DNA of 9,730 bases from Spartobacteria bacterium (lineage in GTDB: Bacteria; Verrucomicrobiota; Verrucomicrobiia; Chthoniobacterales; UBA10450): assembly GCA_021324035.1 (NCBI GenBank), contig JAJPJU010000162.1, positions 1-9,730 of the forward strand, given 5' to 3'. The notes beneath the pieces are model-generated. The model ran no database searches. It saw only the letters and a program-made list of their open reading frames with translations, and was not told the DNA's origin. The translations under genes were made by a program, and so were the position numbers. This document shows, piece after piece, positions 1 through 5,867 of this stretch; position 1 is the stretch's first letter, and the number at the start of each line of letters is the position of its first letter.

Positions 1-104
1 ACTTCGGCGCCTTCGGCCGCCAATTGCTTCGCAATTCCCGCGCCGATTCCTTTCGATCCTCCCGTTACCACCGCAACTTTCCCAGCTAACTTTCCATTTT
101 GCAT
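1..104 (-). CDS. SDR-family oxidoreductase, N-terminal fragment (runs off left edge)
   Basis: Only the first 34 codons are in the window, starting at the ATG at 104-102. The translation begins MQNGKLAGKVAVVTGG and continues SKGIGAGIAKQLAAEGAEV. This is the first beta strand and the TGxxxGIG dinucleotide-binding turn of a classical short-chain dehydrogenase/reductase, which uses NAD(H) or NADP(H) to oxidise or reduce an alcohol/carbonyl pair in the cytoplasm. The residue that sets NAD versus NADP choice and the YxxxK catalytic site lie outside the window, so the substrate cannot be named. The start is 32 bases after the stop of the alcohol dehydrogenase on the same strand, which makes it a probable downstream member of that operon. 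The family call is secure; the specific role is unknown. Confidence 0.9.
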   Translation of the reverse strand, partial: MQNGKLAGKVAVVTGGSKGIGAGIAKQLAAEGAE

Positions 105-136
105 TTTGTTCCGTTCAATTCCTGATTGGTAAATTT

Positions 137-1150
137 TCAATCCATCGTCAGAACAACTCGGAACCGCACTTTGCCGCTGTGCATTCGTTGGTAGGCTTCG
201 CCTGCACGGCTGAGCGGGAATTTTTCGATCATCGGATGCACACCAGTAAGTGCGCTGAATTCCAATGTGTCCTGCGAATCGCGCGCGGTTCCTGAGTACC
301 AGCCCGAGATTTTGCGCCGTCCCATGATTAACGGCATGACGCTGACGGTAAGCGGATCGTTCGGGGCGGCGGGTATTAACAAGTTTCCATCGACTCCCAA
401 AGCTTCAACCACCGATGAAATTGCTTTTCCACTTGGCGCTGTCGCCAAGATCACTCGGGCCCCGCCGAGTTTCTGCAACTCCTTGACCGGATCCGCAACA
501 TCCGAATCGATATAATGATGGGCACCGAGTTTCCTCGCCAGAGGCTCTTTGTCTTTGCCGCGTCCAAGAGCCACGGTTTGAAATCCCATTTGCCGCGCGT
601 ATTGGACGCCGAGATGTCCAAGGCCACCGATGCCTTGCACTGCGACAACATCGCCTGGGCGCGCACCTGAATGTCTCAACGCATTGTAAACGGTGACGCC
701 AGCGCACATGAAAGGAGCGGCTTCTTCCGCCGGCACATCATCTGGAATTGCCGCCAACGTTTCGGCCGGCGCGATTACGTACTCGGCATAACCGCCATCG
801 AAGTCGATTCCGGTGACTTTGCGCGTGGCGCACATCGCGAAATCGCCGCGCCGGCATTGGTCGCACACAAAATCGTGTCCGCCATGCCAACCAACACCGA
901 CGCGTTGACCTTTGTTCCAGTTCGGAACGCGATCTCCAACCGCATCGACGCGTCCGGCGATTTCATGTCCGGGTACGCGTGGATATTGAAGGCCCGGCCA
1001 AAGTCCTTCTTTGACGAGAACATCGCTATGACAAATGCCGCACGCTTCAACTTTCACACGCACCTGTCCCGGTCCTGGCTGCGGAACTTCTCGCTCGACT
1101 AATTCGAAATCTCCGCCCGCTTTGCTGATCTGCGCTGCCTTCATTTTCAT
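137..1150 (-). CDS. zinc-dependent alcohol dehydrogenase (MDR superfamily)
   Basis: Predicted cytoplasmic oxidoreductase of 337 residues that interconverts a primary alcohol and an aldehyde with NAD(P). Catalytic zinc ligands are visible as Cys40 (CGICHSD), His62-Glu63 (GHE) and Cys149 (FMCAGVT). The nucleotide-binding GIGGLG is at 173-178. The second strand ends in ALGRGKDK rather than an acidic residue, as in NADP-preferring members, so NADPH use is plausible. The structural zinc loop is Asp93, Cys96, Cys99, Cys107, with Asp where most relatives have the first of four Cys. I chose the ATG at 1150 because GGAG lies 9 bases upstream and the upstream extension to 1180 overlaps the preceding gene. 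The ATG at 1144 is also possible. It follows the 107-residue gene by 19 bases and precedes the SDR gene, so the three are probably one transcript. Substrate not determinable. Confidence 0.95.
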   Translation of the reverse strand: MKMKAAQISKAGGDFELVEREVPQPGPGQVRVKVEACGICHSDVLVKEGLWPGLQYPRVPGHEIAGRVDAVGDRVPNWNKGQRVGVGWHGGHDFVCDQCRRGDFAMCATRKVTGIDFDGGYAEYVIAPAETLAAIPDDVPAEEAAPFMCAGVTVYNALRHSGARPGDVVAVQGIGGLGHLGVQYARQMGFQTVALGRGKDKEPLARKLGAHHYIDSDVADPVKELQKLGGARVILATAPSGKAISSVVEALGVDGNLLIPAAPNDPLTVSVMPLIMGRRKISGWYSGTARDSQDTLEFSALTGVHPMIEKFPLSRAGEAYQRMHSGKVRFRVVLTMD

Positions 1151-1169
1151 ATTGGGAAGCTCCGGCTGA

Positions 1170-1493
1170 TCAGGCGGCAAACGCGTGTTGATATTGGTTC
1201 AACTCATCAACCTGAGATCGTTCGAAGATGTGCGCGTGTTTGGTTTCGGCCGGTCGAAGATTGAGTCGCTCGACATGGGCTTCGACCAAATCGGGCAGGA
1301 GCAGGTGCGGAAACAAAGTTAGGTTCCGGGCCCGCGATTCTTCTTCGTCGAGCACAAGGTGAATGACTTCGCCCAATTCAGGATAAGCGGATTCGTAATC
1401 GCGCTGAAGCTGTTGCTTCAGGTTGCGGAGGGCAACCGCGACTGTCTGGAGGAAAACTGTTCTGGCGGGGTCGGTTATCGGATCAGTTTTCAT
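1170..1493 (-). CDS. hypothetical protein, 107 residues, first gene of the dehydrogenase operon
   Basis: I do not recognise this protein. It is soluble, with no signal peptide, membrane segment or cysteine. The N-terminal half (about residues 9-55) looks alpha-helical and charged (LRNLKQQLQRDYESAYPELG, then LVLDEEESRAR). A Leu/Pro-rich stretch LTLFPHLLLPDLVEAHVE follows and the tail is polar. It is unlikely to be a shadow ORF: it fills the gap between tetR and the dehydrogenase without conflict once the dehydrogenase starts at 1150. It also has the candidate operator and a TATAAA box upstream. No good Shine-Dalgarno is visible before the ATG. Position suggests a role tied to the oxidoreductases, for example a binding partner, but this is inference from gene order only. 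Confidence 0.7.
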   Translation of the reverse strand: MKTDPITDPARTVFLQTVAVALRNLKQQLQRDYESAYPELGEVIHLVLDEEESRARNLTLFPHLLLPDLVEAHVERLNLRPAETKHAHIFERSQVDELNQYQHAFAA

Positions 1494-1521
1494 AGGATCG
1501 AATTTTTCCGGATTAGGTGGA

Positions 1522-1527
1522 TTTATA
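1522..1527 (-). promoter_or_regulatory. candidate -10 box of the 107-residue gene/adh operon
   Basis: On the minus strand the sequence reads TATAAA about 29 bases before the ATG at 1493, directly downstream of the candidate operator. A matching -35 is weak, so this is a tentative promoter call. Repressor bound at 1529-1543 would overlap the spacer region and block it. Confidence 0.4.
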
Positions 1528-1528
1528 C

Positions 1529-1543
1529 TTGACTGGTCGTCTA
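1529..1543. promoter_or_regulatory. candidate TetR operator, copy B
   Basis: Plus strand TTGACTGGTCGTCTA; minus strand TAGACGACCAGTCAA. It shares the 11-base string CGACCAGTCAA with the site upstream of the tetR gene. It has outer GAC/GTC arms like a partial palindrome, one base shorter than copy A. It lies 36-50 bases before the start of the 107-residue gene and next to the TATAAA box, a suitable position for repression. Confidence 0.55.
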
Positions 1544-1564
1544 TAAAATTGAGAAAAAAAGAGA

Positions 1565-2179
1565 CTACGTAGCGGTCGCTTGGGCTCGTTTTACCCCGAG
1601 AACATCCTTGGCCACGCCCTTGAATGCGCGCAGCATTTCAATGTCGTTTTGAATTCGTGCCTGGGCGATTGTGCCCTGATAGCACGCGAACAGCGCCCGG
1701 GCTTTAGCGTCCGGATCCGGGGCGTCAAGTAATCCCTGTGCGGCGGCGTCCCGGACGGTAGAGATAAAATAGTTCAGCTTGTCATCCATAATTCGATCGA
1801 TGGTCGCGCGCACCGTCTGGTCCTGTGTGCTAACCTCGCTGCCGACATTGATAAATGGGCATCCCAGGATGGAGCCGCATTTCTGCTGAACTTCAGCCAG
1901 CCGGTCGTGGACATAATCAAAGTAGCGGTCGAACCGCTCCAAAGGCGGAACAGTGGCCGAAAAAGTATCGTTCATATCGGCCTTTTTCTTGTTCCACTCT
2001 GCTTCCAACGCTGCAGACGCCAGTTCCGATTTGGACTTGAAGAAATAATAGAAGCTTCCCTTTTTCGCGCCGGCTTGCTCGCAAATAGCGTCCACCGACG
2101 TGGTGCCGTAGCTATTTCGCCACATGAGATCCATCGCGGCGTCGAATAGGCGCTCTCTCATGTCACTTACTCTTGGCAT
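1565..2179 (-). CDS. TetR/AcrR-family transcriptional regulator
   Basis: Predicted dimeric DNA-binding repressor of 204 residues, the usual length. The N-terminal helix-turn-helix is clear: TTSVDAICEQAGAKKGSFYY at 26-45 followed by FFKSKSEL. The C-terminal two thirds form the ligand-binding helical domain, with Cys101 and Cys107 in QKCGSILGCPF followed by INVGSE. A cysteine near this position is used by NemR-type regulators to sense electrophiles, so aldehyde or quinone sensing is a reasonable guess. GGGAGG lies only 2 bases before the ATG at 2179, tight but the best available. The next Met (residue 7) would be 20 bases away. A candidate operator sits 22-36 bases upstream of its own start and a second copy lies before the next gene, suggesting autoregulation plus control of the dehydrogenase operon. 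The natural ligand is unknown. Confidence 0.95.
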   Translation of the reverse strand: MPRVSDMRERLFDAAMDLMWRNSYGTTSVDAICEQAGAKKGSFYYFFKSKSELASAALEAEWNKKKADMNDTFSATVPPLERFDRYFDYVHDRLAEVQQKCGSILGCPFINVGSEVSTQDQTVRATIDRIMDDKLNYFISTVRDAAAQGLLDAPDPDAKARALFACYQGTIAQARIQNDIEMLRAFKGVAKDVLGVKRAQATAT

Positions 2180-2200
2180 GTCCTCCCTTTAAGATGGGTG

Positions 2201-2215
2201 GACCGACCAGTCAAC
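2201..2215. promoter_or_regulatory. candidate TetR operator, copy A
   Basis: Plus strand GACCGACCAGTCAAC; on the minus (coding) strand it reads GTTGACTGGTCGGTC. The core GACNGNNCNGTC is an imperfect palindrome, and CGACCAGTCAA recurs exactly at copy B. The minus-strand TTGACT could also serve as the -35 of tetR, so bound repressor would occlude its own promoter. Confidence 0.55.
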
Positions 2216-2234
2216 TATTTTGTTCGAGGATTTT

Positions 2235-2264
2235 TCACGCCTCTAGGCCGGTAGATCACGCCTC
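2235..2264. repeat. 9-bp direct repeat TCACGCCTC, 21 bp apart
   Basis: TCACGCCTC occurs at 2235-2243 and again at 2256-2264 in the gap between the cupin and tetR genes. The 21-bp spacing is two helical turns. It could be a protein-binding pair or chance. A perfect palindrome CTGCCGGCAG lies just beyond it at 2273-2282. Nothing coding is seen in this gap. Confidence 0.3.
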
Positions 2265-2324
2265 ATCAGCCACTGCCGGCAGAAACCGGCGCGAAAGCGG
2301 GCGCTGGACTCCAACGTTCCTGCT

Positions 2325-2750
2325 TCAGGAATATTGTTTCCTGTCGTAGGCCACGATGTTGTCCCACTCGTCCGCGGATGAACGGGCGACGAAGGCGACC
2401 ACCGGTTCGGTCTGACTCATGTTGAACACTTCGTGGGGAACGCCCGGCTTGATGTAAATGAAATCGCCGGCCTCGTTTTCCACTACATTCTTACAGCCCT
2501 CGCCAAACTCGTGACGGACCTTGCCTTCGATGATGTAAAGGATCACTTCGAAATCGACGTGAATGTGCGCATAAGCTACGCCTCCTGGAGGAATGGTGGC
2601 GATGTTGGCCGACAATTTCTTCGTCCCGACGTTTTTCGCCGACATCCCTTGCTTGTAATGAATACCATTCCAATCCCGGCGCCTGCCTCCGCCGCGGATG
2701 GTCAAAATTCCGTCATGATCTTCGACCGCCTTGAGTTCGATATCGCTCAT
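2325..2750 (-). CDS. single-domain cupin protein
   Basis: Small cytoplasmic beta-barrel protein of 141 residues. Cupin motif 1 is at 56-76 (PGG, then HIHVDFE with His62, His64 and Glu68, ending in EGKV). Motif 2 is at 95-110 (GDFIYIKPGVPHEVFN, with His106). These four residues are the standard metal ligands, so it probably binds Mn, Fe, Ni or Zn. Substrates of single-domain cupins range over sugars, organic acids and thiols, and some members only bind a ligand, so no reaction is assigned. It starts at the ATG at 2750 with a purine-poor leader made of octad repeats and no clear Shine-Dalgarno. It is on the same strand as the acyltransferase upstream and tetR downstream, but the gaps of 78 and 145 bases leave it open whether it is cotranscribed. 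Confidence 0.92.
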   Translation of the reverse strand: MSDIELKAVEDHDGILTIRGGGRRRDWNGIHYKQGMSAKNVGTKKLSANIATIPPGGVAYAHIHVDFEVILYIIEGKVRHEFGEGCKNVVENEAGDFIYIKPGVPHEVFNMSQTEPVVAFVARSSADEWDNIVAYDRKQYS

Positions 2751-2756
2751 AAGAAA

Positions 2757-2788
2757 GTTGAGAGGTTGAGGAGTTGAGATGTTGAGTT
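2757..2788. repeat. period-8 array, four units of GTTGAGNN
   Basis: GTTGAG starts at 2757, 2765, 2773 and 2781, exactly 8 bases apart, each followed by two variable bases (AG, GA, AT, TT). It lies just upstream of the cupin start, in its presumed 5' leader. Confidence 0.75.
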
Positions 2789-2798
2789 GGCAAAATCG

Positions 2799-2822
2799 CT
2801 AACTCACTAAATCATTAAATAT
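2799..2822. repeat. second period-8 array (CTAACTCA-like, three units)
   Basis: CTAACTCA, CTAAATCA and TTAAATAT follow one another at 8-base steps. The 10-base string TCGCTAACTC at 2796-2805 recurs at 2826-2835, where it overlaps the acyltransferase stop codon. With the GTTGAGNN array it fills nearly the whole gap between the acyltransferase and cupin genes. Confidence 0.5.
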
Positions 2823-2828
2823 TCGTCG

Positions 2829-3923
2829 CTAACTCGGCACGCTGTTTCGTCGCGGAAGGAGTTTAGTCACTGCTGCGTTGGTTGTCTTCTCCAGAAGACT
2901 TCCCCAAGCGCTCAGGATTACCAGGACAATCAGAAAGGTGAGGAGAAAAATGAGAATTGTTTGCGGCCTGACGCGCAGGCCGAGCCAAATCACGTACGGT
3001 TGATGGGTCAGATAAAGACCGTAGGAATAAATGCCGACCAGGCTGAGGACTTTGGCAAACCCAGGAACGCGCGAAATAAATCCGGCGAGTCCGACGATCA
3101 CCAGAAAACAACAAGTGCCGGTCGCAAAATCAACGTAGACATAGCTGTAGTCGTAAAGCCAGAGCGCCGCCGGGTACAAAACCAGGCCTGTGACGAGACC
3201 CGGTCCGCGCAAAAGAAACCAATCTGTCCGTTCTGACTGGGAATGCCATGACGCCAGCGCCATCCCGAGGGCAAATTCGGGAAGACGGCAAACTGCGAAT
3301 CCGCCCAGGACCCACAATCCGTTCTGCGGCCATGGCCCGAGAAAAAGGTAACGCACAAAAAATCCGAGAGCGCAGGCGACGATCAAAAATATTCCGGCGC
3401 CGAACTTTCGCGCAGCCCAGAAGAGGAGGGGAAACATCAAATAAAATTGGATCAACATCGCGAAATACCACCAGGCGGCGTTGAGGTACATGAAATTCAT
3501 TTCGATGTTGATGAAGCGCAGTCCGGTTAAACTGAAAACGATTCGTTCATCGACTGGCTCAAGCTTCGCAATGAACGGCGAAACGAAGTAAACGAGATGC
3601 GCCACCCAATACATCGGATACAGCCGAACGAACCGCGCCCCATACCAGCCGCTCCATTTCAGATCGCCTTTCGCAGCGTGGCGGCTCGTTGATTGCATTA
3701 ACGTCCAACCGCTCAGGATGATGAACGCGCCGACAGCGTGAAAACCAAGTCCGGAGATTTGCCACCAGGCCGCGCGCAGAAATGAAACCGTTCCGGCGGC
3801 AATACCGCTCCAATGGGCCGGCGGAGGTTCGTAATGTTCGAACACTGTCCGGAAGAAGTGAAAATAGACCACGAACGAAATCGCCAGCGCCTTGGAAATG
3901 TCGATCCAGACAAGTCGCTTCAT
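2829..3923 (-). CDS. membrane acyltransferase, family 3 (OafA/YrhL-like)
   Basis: Integral membrane protein of 364 residues that by family transfers an acyl group, often acetyl, to a sugar or other cell-surface glycan from the cytoplasmic side. Family marks: WIDISKALAISFVVYFHFF at 6-24 with the key His22, AFIILSGW at 66-73, RFVRLYPMYW at 97-106 and SYGLYLTHQP at 300-309. About ten hydrophobic segments are visible. The ATG at 3923 was chosen because MKRLVWIDIS is the normal family start. The longer reading to 4109 adds 62 basic, non-membrane residues that lie within the exporter gene. The start overlaps the exporter stop as ATGA, indicating translational coupling. No O-antigen or capsule genes are nearby, so the acceptor is unknown. 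Confidence 0.93.
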   Translation of the reverse strand: MKRLVWIDISKALAISFVVYFHFFRTVFEHYEPPPAHWSGIAAGTVSFLRAAWWQISGLGFHAVGAFIILSGWTLMQSTSRHAAKGDLKWSGWYGARFVRLYPMYWVAHLVYFVSPFIAKLEPVDERIVFSLTGLRFINIEMNFMYLNAAWWYFAMLIQFYLMFPLLFWAARKFGAGIFLIVACALGFFVRYLFLGPWPQNGLWVLGGFAVCRLPEFALGMALASWHSQSERTDWFLLRGPGLVTGLVLYPAALWLYDYSYVYVDFATGTCCFLVIVGLAGFISRVPGFAKVLSLVGIYSYGLYLTHQPYVIWLGLRVRPQTILIFLLTFLIVLVILSAWGSLLEKTTNAAVTKLLPRRNSVPS

Positions 3924-4780
3924 GAGGTTCGCTGTTTTTCGATCATGACCAGGGCAATGCCGCCGAGCACGGCAATCGACGCAATGACGTATCGCAAAGT
4001 GACCGGTTCGTGGAGCAAAAGAATTCCGCCGGTCGCTGCCAGCACCGGCACGCTGAGTTGAACGGTTGCGGCGCTGGCCGCTTTTAAGCCGGTCAACGCC
4101 GAGTACCAAATCACGTAACCAAGACCGGAGGTGATGGCTCCGGAAATTACGGCGTAAGTCACGCCTAACGAATCGAATCGCATTCCTTTGAGCGCGACGA
4201 TGCCGGTCAACACCGCAAAGGGAACTGCGCGCAGGAAATTTCCGGCCGTCGCCGCGGCAGCGTCGGATGCAGTTCTACCGCGCACAGAATAAACACCCCA
4301 GGCGATGCCAGCGGCCAGCATGAAGATCGATCCGGTCAACGGCGGCGCCGAAATGCCGGGAAACACCAGCACGACGAGTCCGGCCAACGCGATCACAATT
4401 CCGATGATTTGAGTTGGATCCAGGCGTTCGCCTTTGCGGAATCCCCAGAGAATCATGGTGGCCTGGACCGCGCCAAACAACAGCAACGCTCCGGTTCCTG
4501 CTGAAAGAGTGACGTAAGCGAACGAAAATCCCGCAGCATAAGTGAAGAGTGCGATTGCGGATGGCCAATTGCCATTTCGCAGTGACGAGTGACGGGTGAC
4601 GGGTGACGAGAAGGAAGATCGGATCATCACGATTAACCACAACGCAACCGCTCCCGAAAAAATTCGCACAAATGTGAACGTCGCCGGATCAACTTTGGTT
4701 TGCTTAAGGGCCGCACGGCAAAGTAGCGAATTGCTGGCAAACGCGATCATTGCCAGCAGGGTCAAAAAGAAAACTCGCAT
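3920..4780 (-). CDS. EamA/DMT-family transporter
   Basis: Predicted inner-membrane exporter of 286 residues with ten hydrophobic segments in two EamA repeats (about 2-140 and 150-282). Each repeat has typical features: ASNSLLCRAAL near the N-terminus, GFRKGERLDPTQIIGIVIAL before segment 5, and LLLHEPVTLRYVIASIAVLG near the end. Family members export metabolites such as amino acids or are of unknown substrate. The ATG at 4780 gives MRVFFLTLLAMIAF. An alternative GTG at 4795 adds five residues derived from a heptad repeat and is less likely. The loop after segment 2 (SSFSSPVTRHSSLRNGNW) is encoded by a GTGACNN tandem array, an apparent in-frame repeat insertion. It overlaps the acyltransferase gene by 4 bases (ATGA). 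Confidence 0.93.
   Translation of the reverse strand: MRVFFLTLLAMIAFASNSLLCRAALKQTKVDPATFTFVRIFSGAVALWLIVMIRSSFSSPVTRHSSLRNGNWPSAIALFTYAAGFSFAYVTLSAGTGALLLFGAVQATMILWGFRKGERLDPTQIIGIVIALAGLVVLVFPGISAPPLTGSIFMLAAGIAWGVYSVRGRTASDAAAATAGNFLRAVPFAVLTGIVALKGMRFDSLGVTYAVISGAITSGLGYVIWYSALTGLKAASAATVQLSVPVLAATGGILLLHEPVTLRYVIASIAVLGGIALVMIEKQRTS
4583..4610. repeat. heptad array, four units of TGACGRG, inside the exporter gene
   Basis: TGACGAG, TGACGGG, TGACGGG and TGACGAG follow without gaps. Because 7 is not a multiple of 3 the repeat is read in successive frames, giving the low-complexity SSPVTRHSS loop of the exporter. The same GTGAC core occurs in a degenerate array on the other strand at 4791-4825. 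Confidence 0.8.
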
Positions 4781-4790
4781 ACGTCCAGAA

Positions 4791-4825
4791 GTCACAGGTC
4801 AGCCGTCACAAGTGAAATGTCCCAG
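4791..4825. repeat. degenerate heptad array upstream of the exporter
   Basis: GTCACAG, GTCAGCC, GTCACAA, GTGAAAT and GTCCCAG are contiguous 7-base units. The minus strand shows the GTGAC core, so it is an inverted, degenerate relative of the array at 4583-4610. It lies in the gap between the secreted-protein gene and the exporter start. Confidence 0.5.
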
Positions 4826-4855
4826 ATCGAGTAAACCGTATTCTCGTGGTCGTAG

Positions 4856-5278
4856 TTAGTCTTCCAAATCGAACTTCGGTTTTCTGGATGAAACTTTTTT
4901 GTAGGTGCCGGCGGCTGTCACGTTAAACCCAAAGCCGCAGATCCCGTCTTGGGTGACAACCAATTTTCGATCAGTGAATTTCAGGACAATTTTGCATTCG
5001 TCTTCCGCGCCGTCGGGTTTGAAGCTGGCGGTATTGCCTTCGATCCGGATGATGCCTGCGCCTTCACCGGTGTTAGCGGTCGGGCCGGCGGCCGATTCGT
5101 GTTCCCAGACGCCGGAGAATTCGACTTGAAGCTTTTGCTGTCCGAGCGCCCAAATCTTGAACTCGTTCTGCCTGTATCTCCAGGTGCCGTTCACCTGGTT
5201 CGCGGTCACCTCGGATTGGGCAGCGATATGGGAAGCGATCGTTAAGAAGAAAGCGATAACCGGAATCGGCTTTTTCAT
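4856..5278 (-). CDS. secreted hypothetical protein, 140 residues
   Basis: I do not recognise a named family. Residues 1-20 are a signal peptide (MKKP, then a hydrophobic stretch ending SHIAA, likely cut before QS), so the protein is exported. The mature part is rich in beta-prone stretches: NGTWRYRQNEFKIWAL, KLQVEFSGVWEH, GIIRIEGNTASFK, CKIVLKFTDRKLVVTQ and FGFNVTAAGTYKK. This pattern fits a small beta-barrel or lipocalin-like fold. Cys95 and Cys114 are the only cysteines and could form a disulfide. The tail is charged (SSRKPKFDLED). It starts at the ATG at 5278 with no clear Shine-Dalgarno. It is divergent from gluconokinase and 75 bases upstream of the exporter, so it may lead the exporter transcript. 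Function unknown. Confidence 0.8.
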   Translation of the reverse strand: MKKPIPVIAFFLTIASHIAAQSEVTANQVNGTWRYRQNEFKIWALGQQKLQVEFSGVWEHESAAGPTANTGEGAGIIRIEGNTASFKPDGAEDECKIVLKFTDRKLVVTQDGICGFGFNVTAAGTYKKVSSRKPKFDLED

Positions 5279-5355
5279 GCGCCGAGATTGGACTAGTCGT
5301 GTCGATCCTGTCTACTTCTTAGGTAGAGAGTCTCGCTCGATACTCAAACAGGAAA

Positions 5356-5856
5356 ATGGTTGTTGTAATTTTTGGAGTTGCCGGAGTTGGGAAAACAACG
5401 GTCGGCAAATATTTGGCGAAAAAATTGGGATGGAAATTTTATGACGCCGACGACTTTCATCCGGCGTCAAATATCGAGAAAATGGGTCGAGGCGTTTCTT
5501 TGACGGACGAAGATCGACGGCCGTGGTTGGAACAGCTTCGCAATTTGATCGAACGATGTCTGGCCGCGAACCAAAACGCGGTGCTTGCCTGTTCGGCGTT
5601 GAAGAAAAAGTATCGGGACCGGCTCCGCGCCAGTGCGGATGTAAAATTTGTTTTTTTGCGCGCCGACCATGAACGCGTGGCCAAGCAGTTGGAAAATCGG
5701 CGCGGCCACTATTTCGATTCGAAGCTTCTCGAATCGCAGTTCGCTGATCTGGAAGAACCAGAGTCAGATGAGGATGCCGTCATAGTCGACGTCATCGGCG
5801 AGCCCCGGGATGTCGCGGGCAAGATTGGGTCCATTTTACGCGGCGGTTCGCAGTGA
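5356..5856 (+). CDS. gntK: gluconokinase (GntK type)
   Basis: Cytoplasmic ATP-dependent kinase of 166 residues that phosphorylates D-gluconate to 6-phosphogluconate (EC 2.7.1.12), feeding the pentose phosphate or Entner-Doudoroff routes. Length is normal for the family. The Walker A loop is GVAGVGKTT at 7-15. The gluconate-site strand YDADDFHP is at 29-36, the ACSALKKKYRDRLR signature at 78-91, and FDSKLLESQFADLEEP at 120-135 is the near-universal GntK C-terminal motif. AGGA lies 3-4 bases upstream of the ATG. No gluconate permease, GntR-type regulator or Entner-Doudoroff enzyme is in the window. The next gene begins 11 bases after the stop on the same strand, so the two probably share a transcript. 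A related small P-loop kinase (shikimate kinase) is excluded by the C-terminal motif. Confidence 0.96.
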   Translation: MVVVIFGVAGVGKTTVGKYLAKKLGWKFYDADDFHPASNIEKMGRGVSLTDEDRRPWLEQLRNLIERCLAANQNAVLACSALKKKYRDRLRASADVKFVFLRADHERVAKQLENRRGHYFDSKLLESQFADLEEPESDEDAVIVDVIGEPRDVAGKIGSILRGGSQ

Positions 5857-5867
5857 TAGTTTGAGGC

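Noticed and set aside
405..1102. Open frames on both strands inside the alcohol dehydrogenase gene (for example 405-707 minus and 671-1102 plus)
   Set aside because: They encode Arg/Ser-rich or otherwise unpatterned sequences, and the frame at 137-1150 has full ADH motifs.
2273..2282. Palindrome CTGCCGGCAG as a terminator of the cupin gene
   Set aside because: No loop-forming spacing and no U-tract; 10-base GC palindromes are common at this composition.
2757..2822. CRISPR-like repeats
   Set aside because: Units are 8 bases without unique spacers; no cas gene is present.
3098..3471. Arg-rich open frames within the acyltransferase and exporter genes
   Set aside because: Shadow frames; residues lack domain motifs and the membrane-protein frames explain the region.
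3924..4109. 62-residue N-terminal extension of the acyltransferase
   Set aside because: It lies inside the exporter gene in another frame, has no membrane character, and the ATG at 3923 gives the family start with an ATGA overlap.
5291..5300. GACTAGTCGT upstream of gntK as a third TetR operator
   Set aside because: It matches copy B only over 10 bases with one mismatch and lacks the CAA/TTG flank in register; probably chance.
5279..5355. TCTAC/GTAGA inverted repeat in the gap before gntK as a regulator site
   Set aside because: Only a 5-base arm with a 7-base loop and no second copy in the window.
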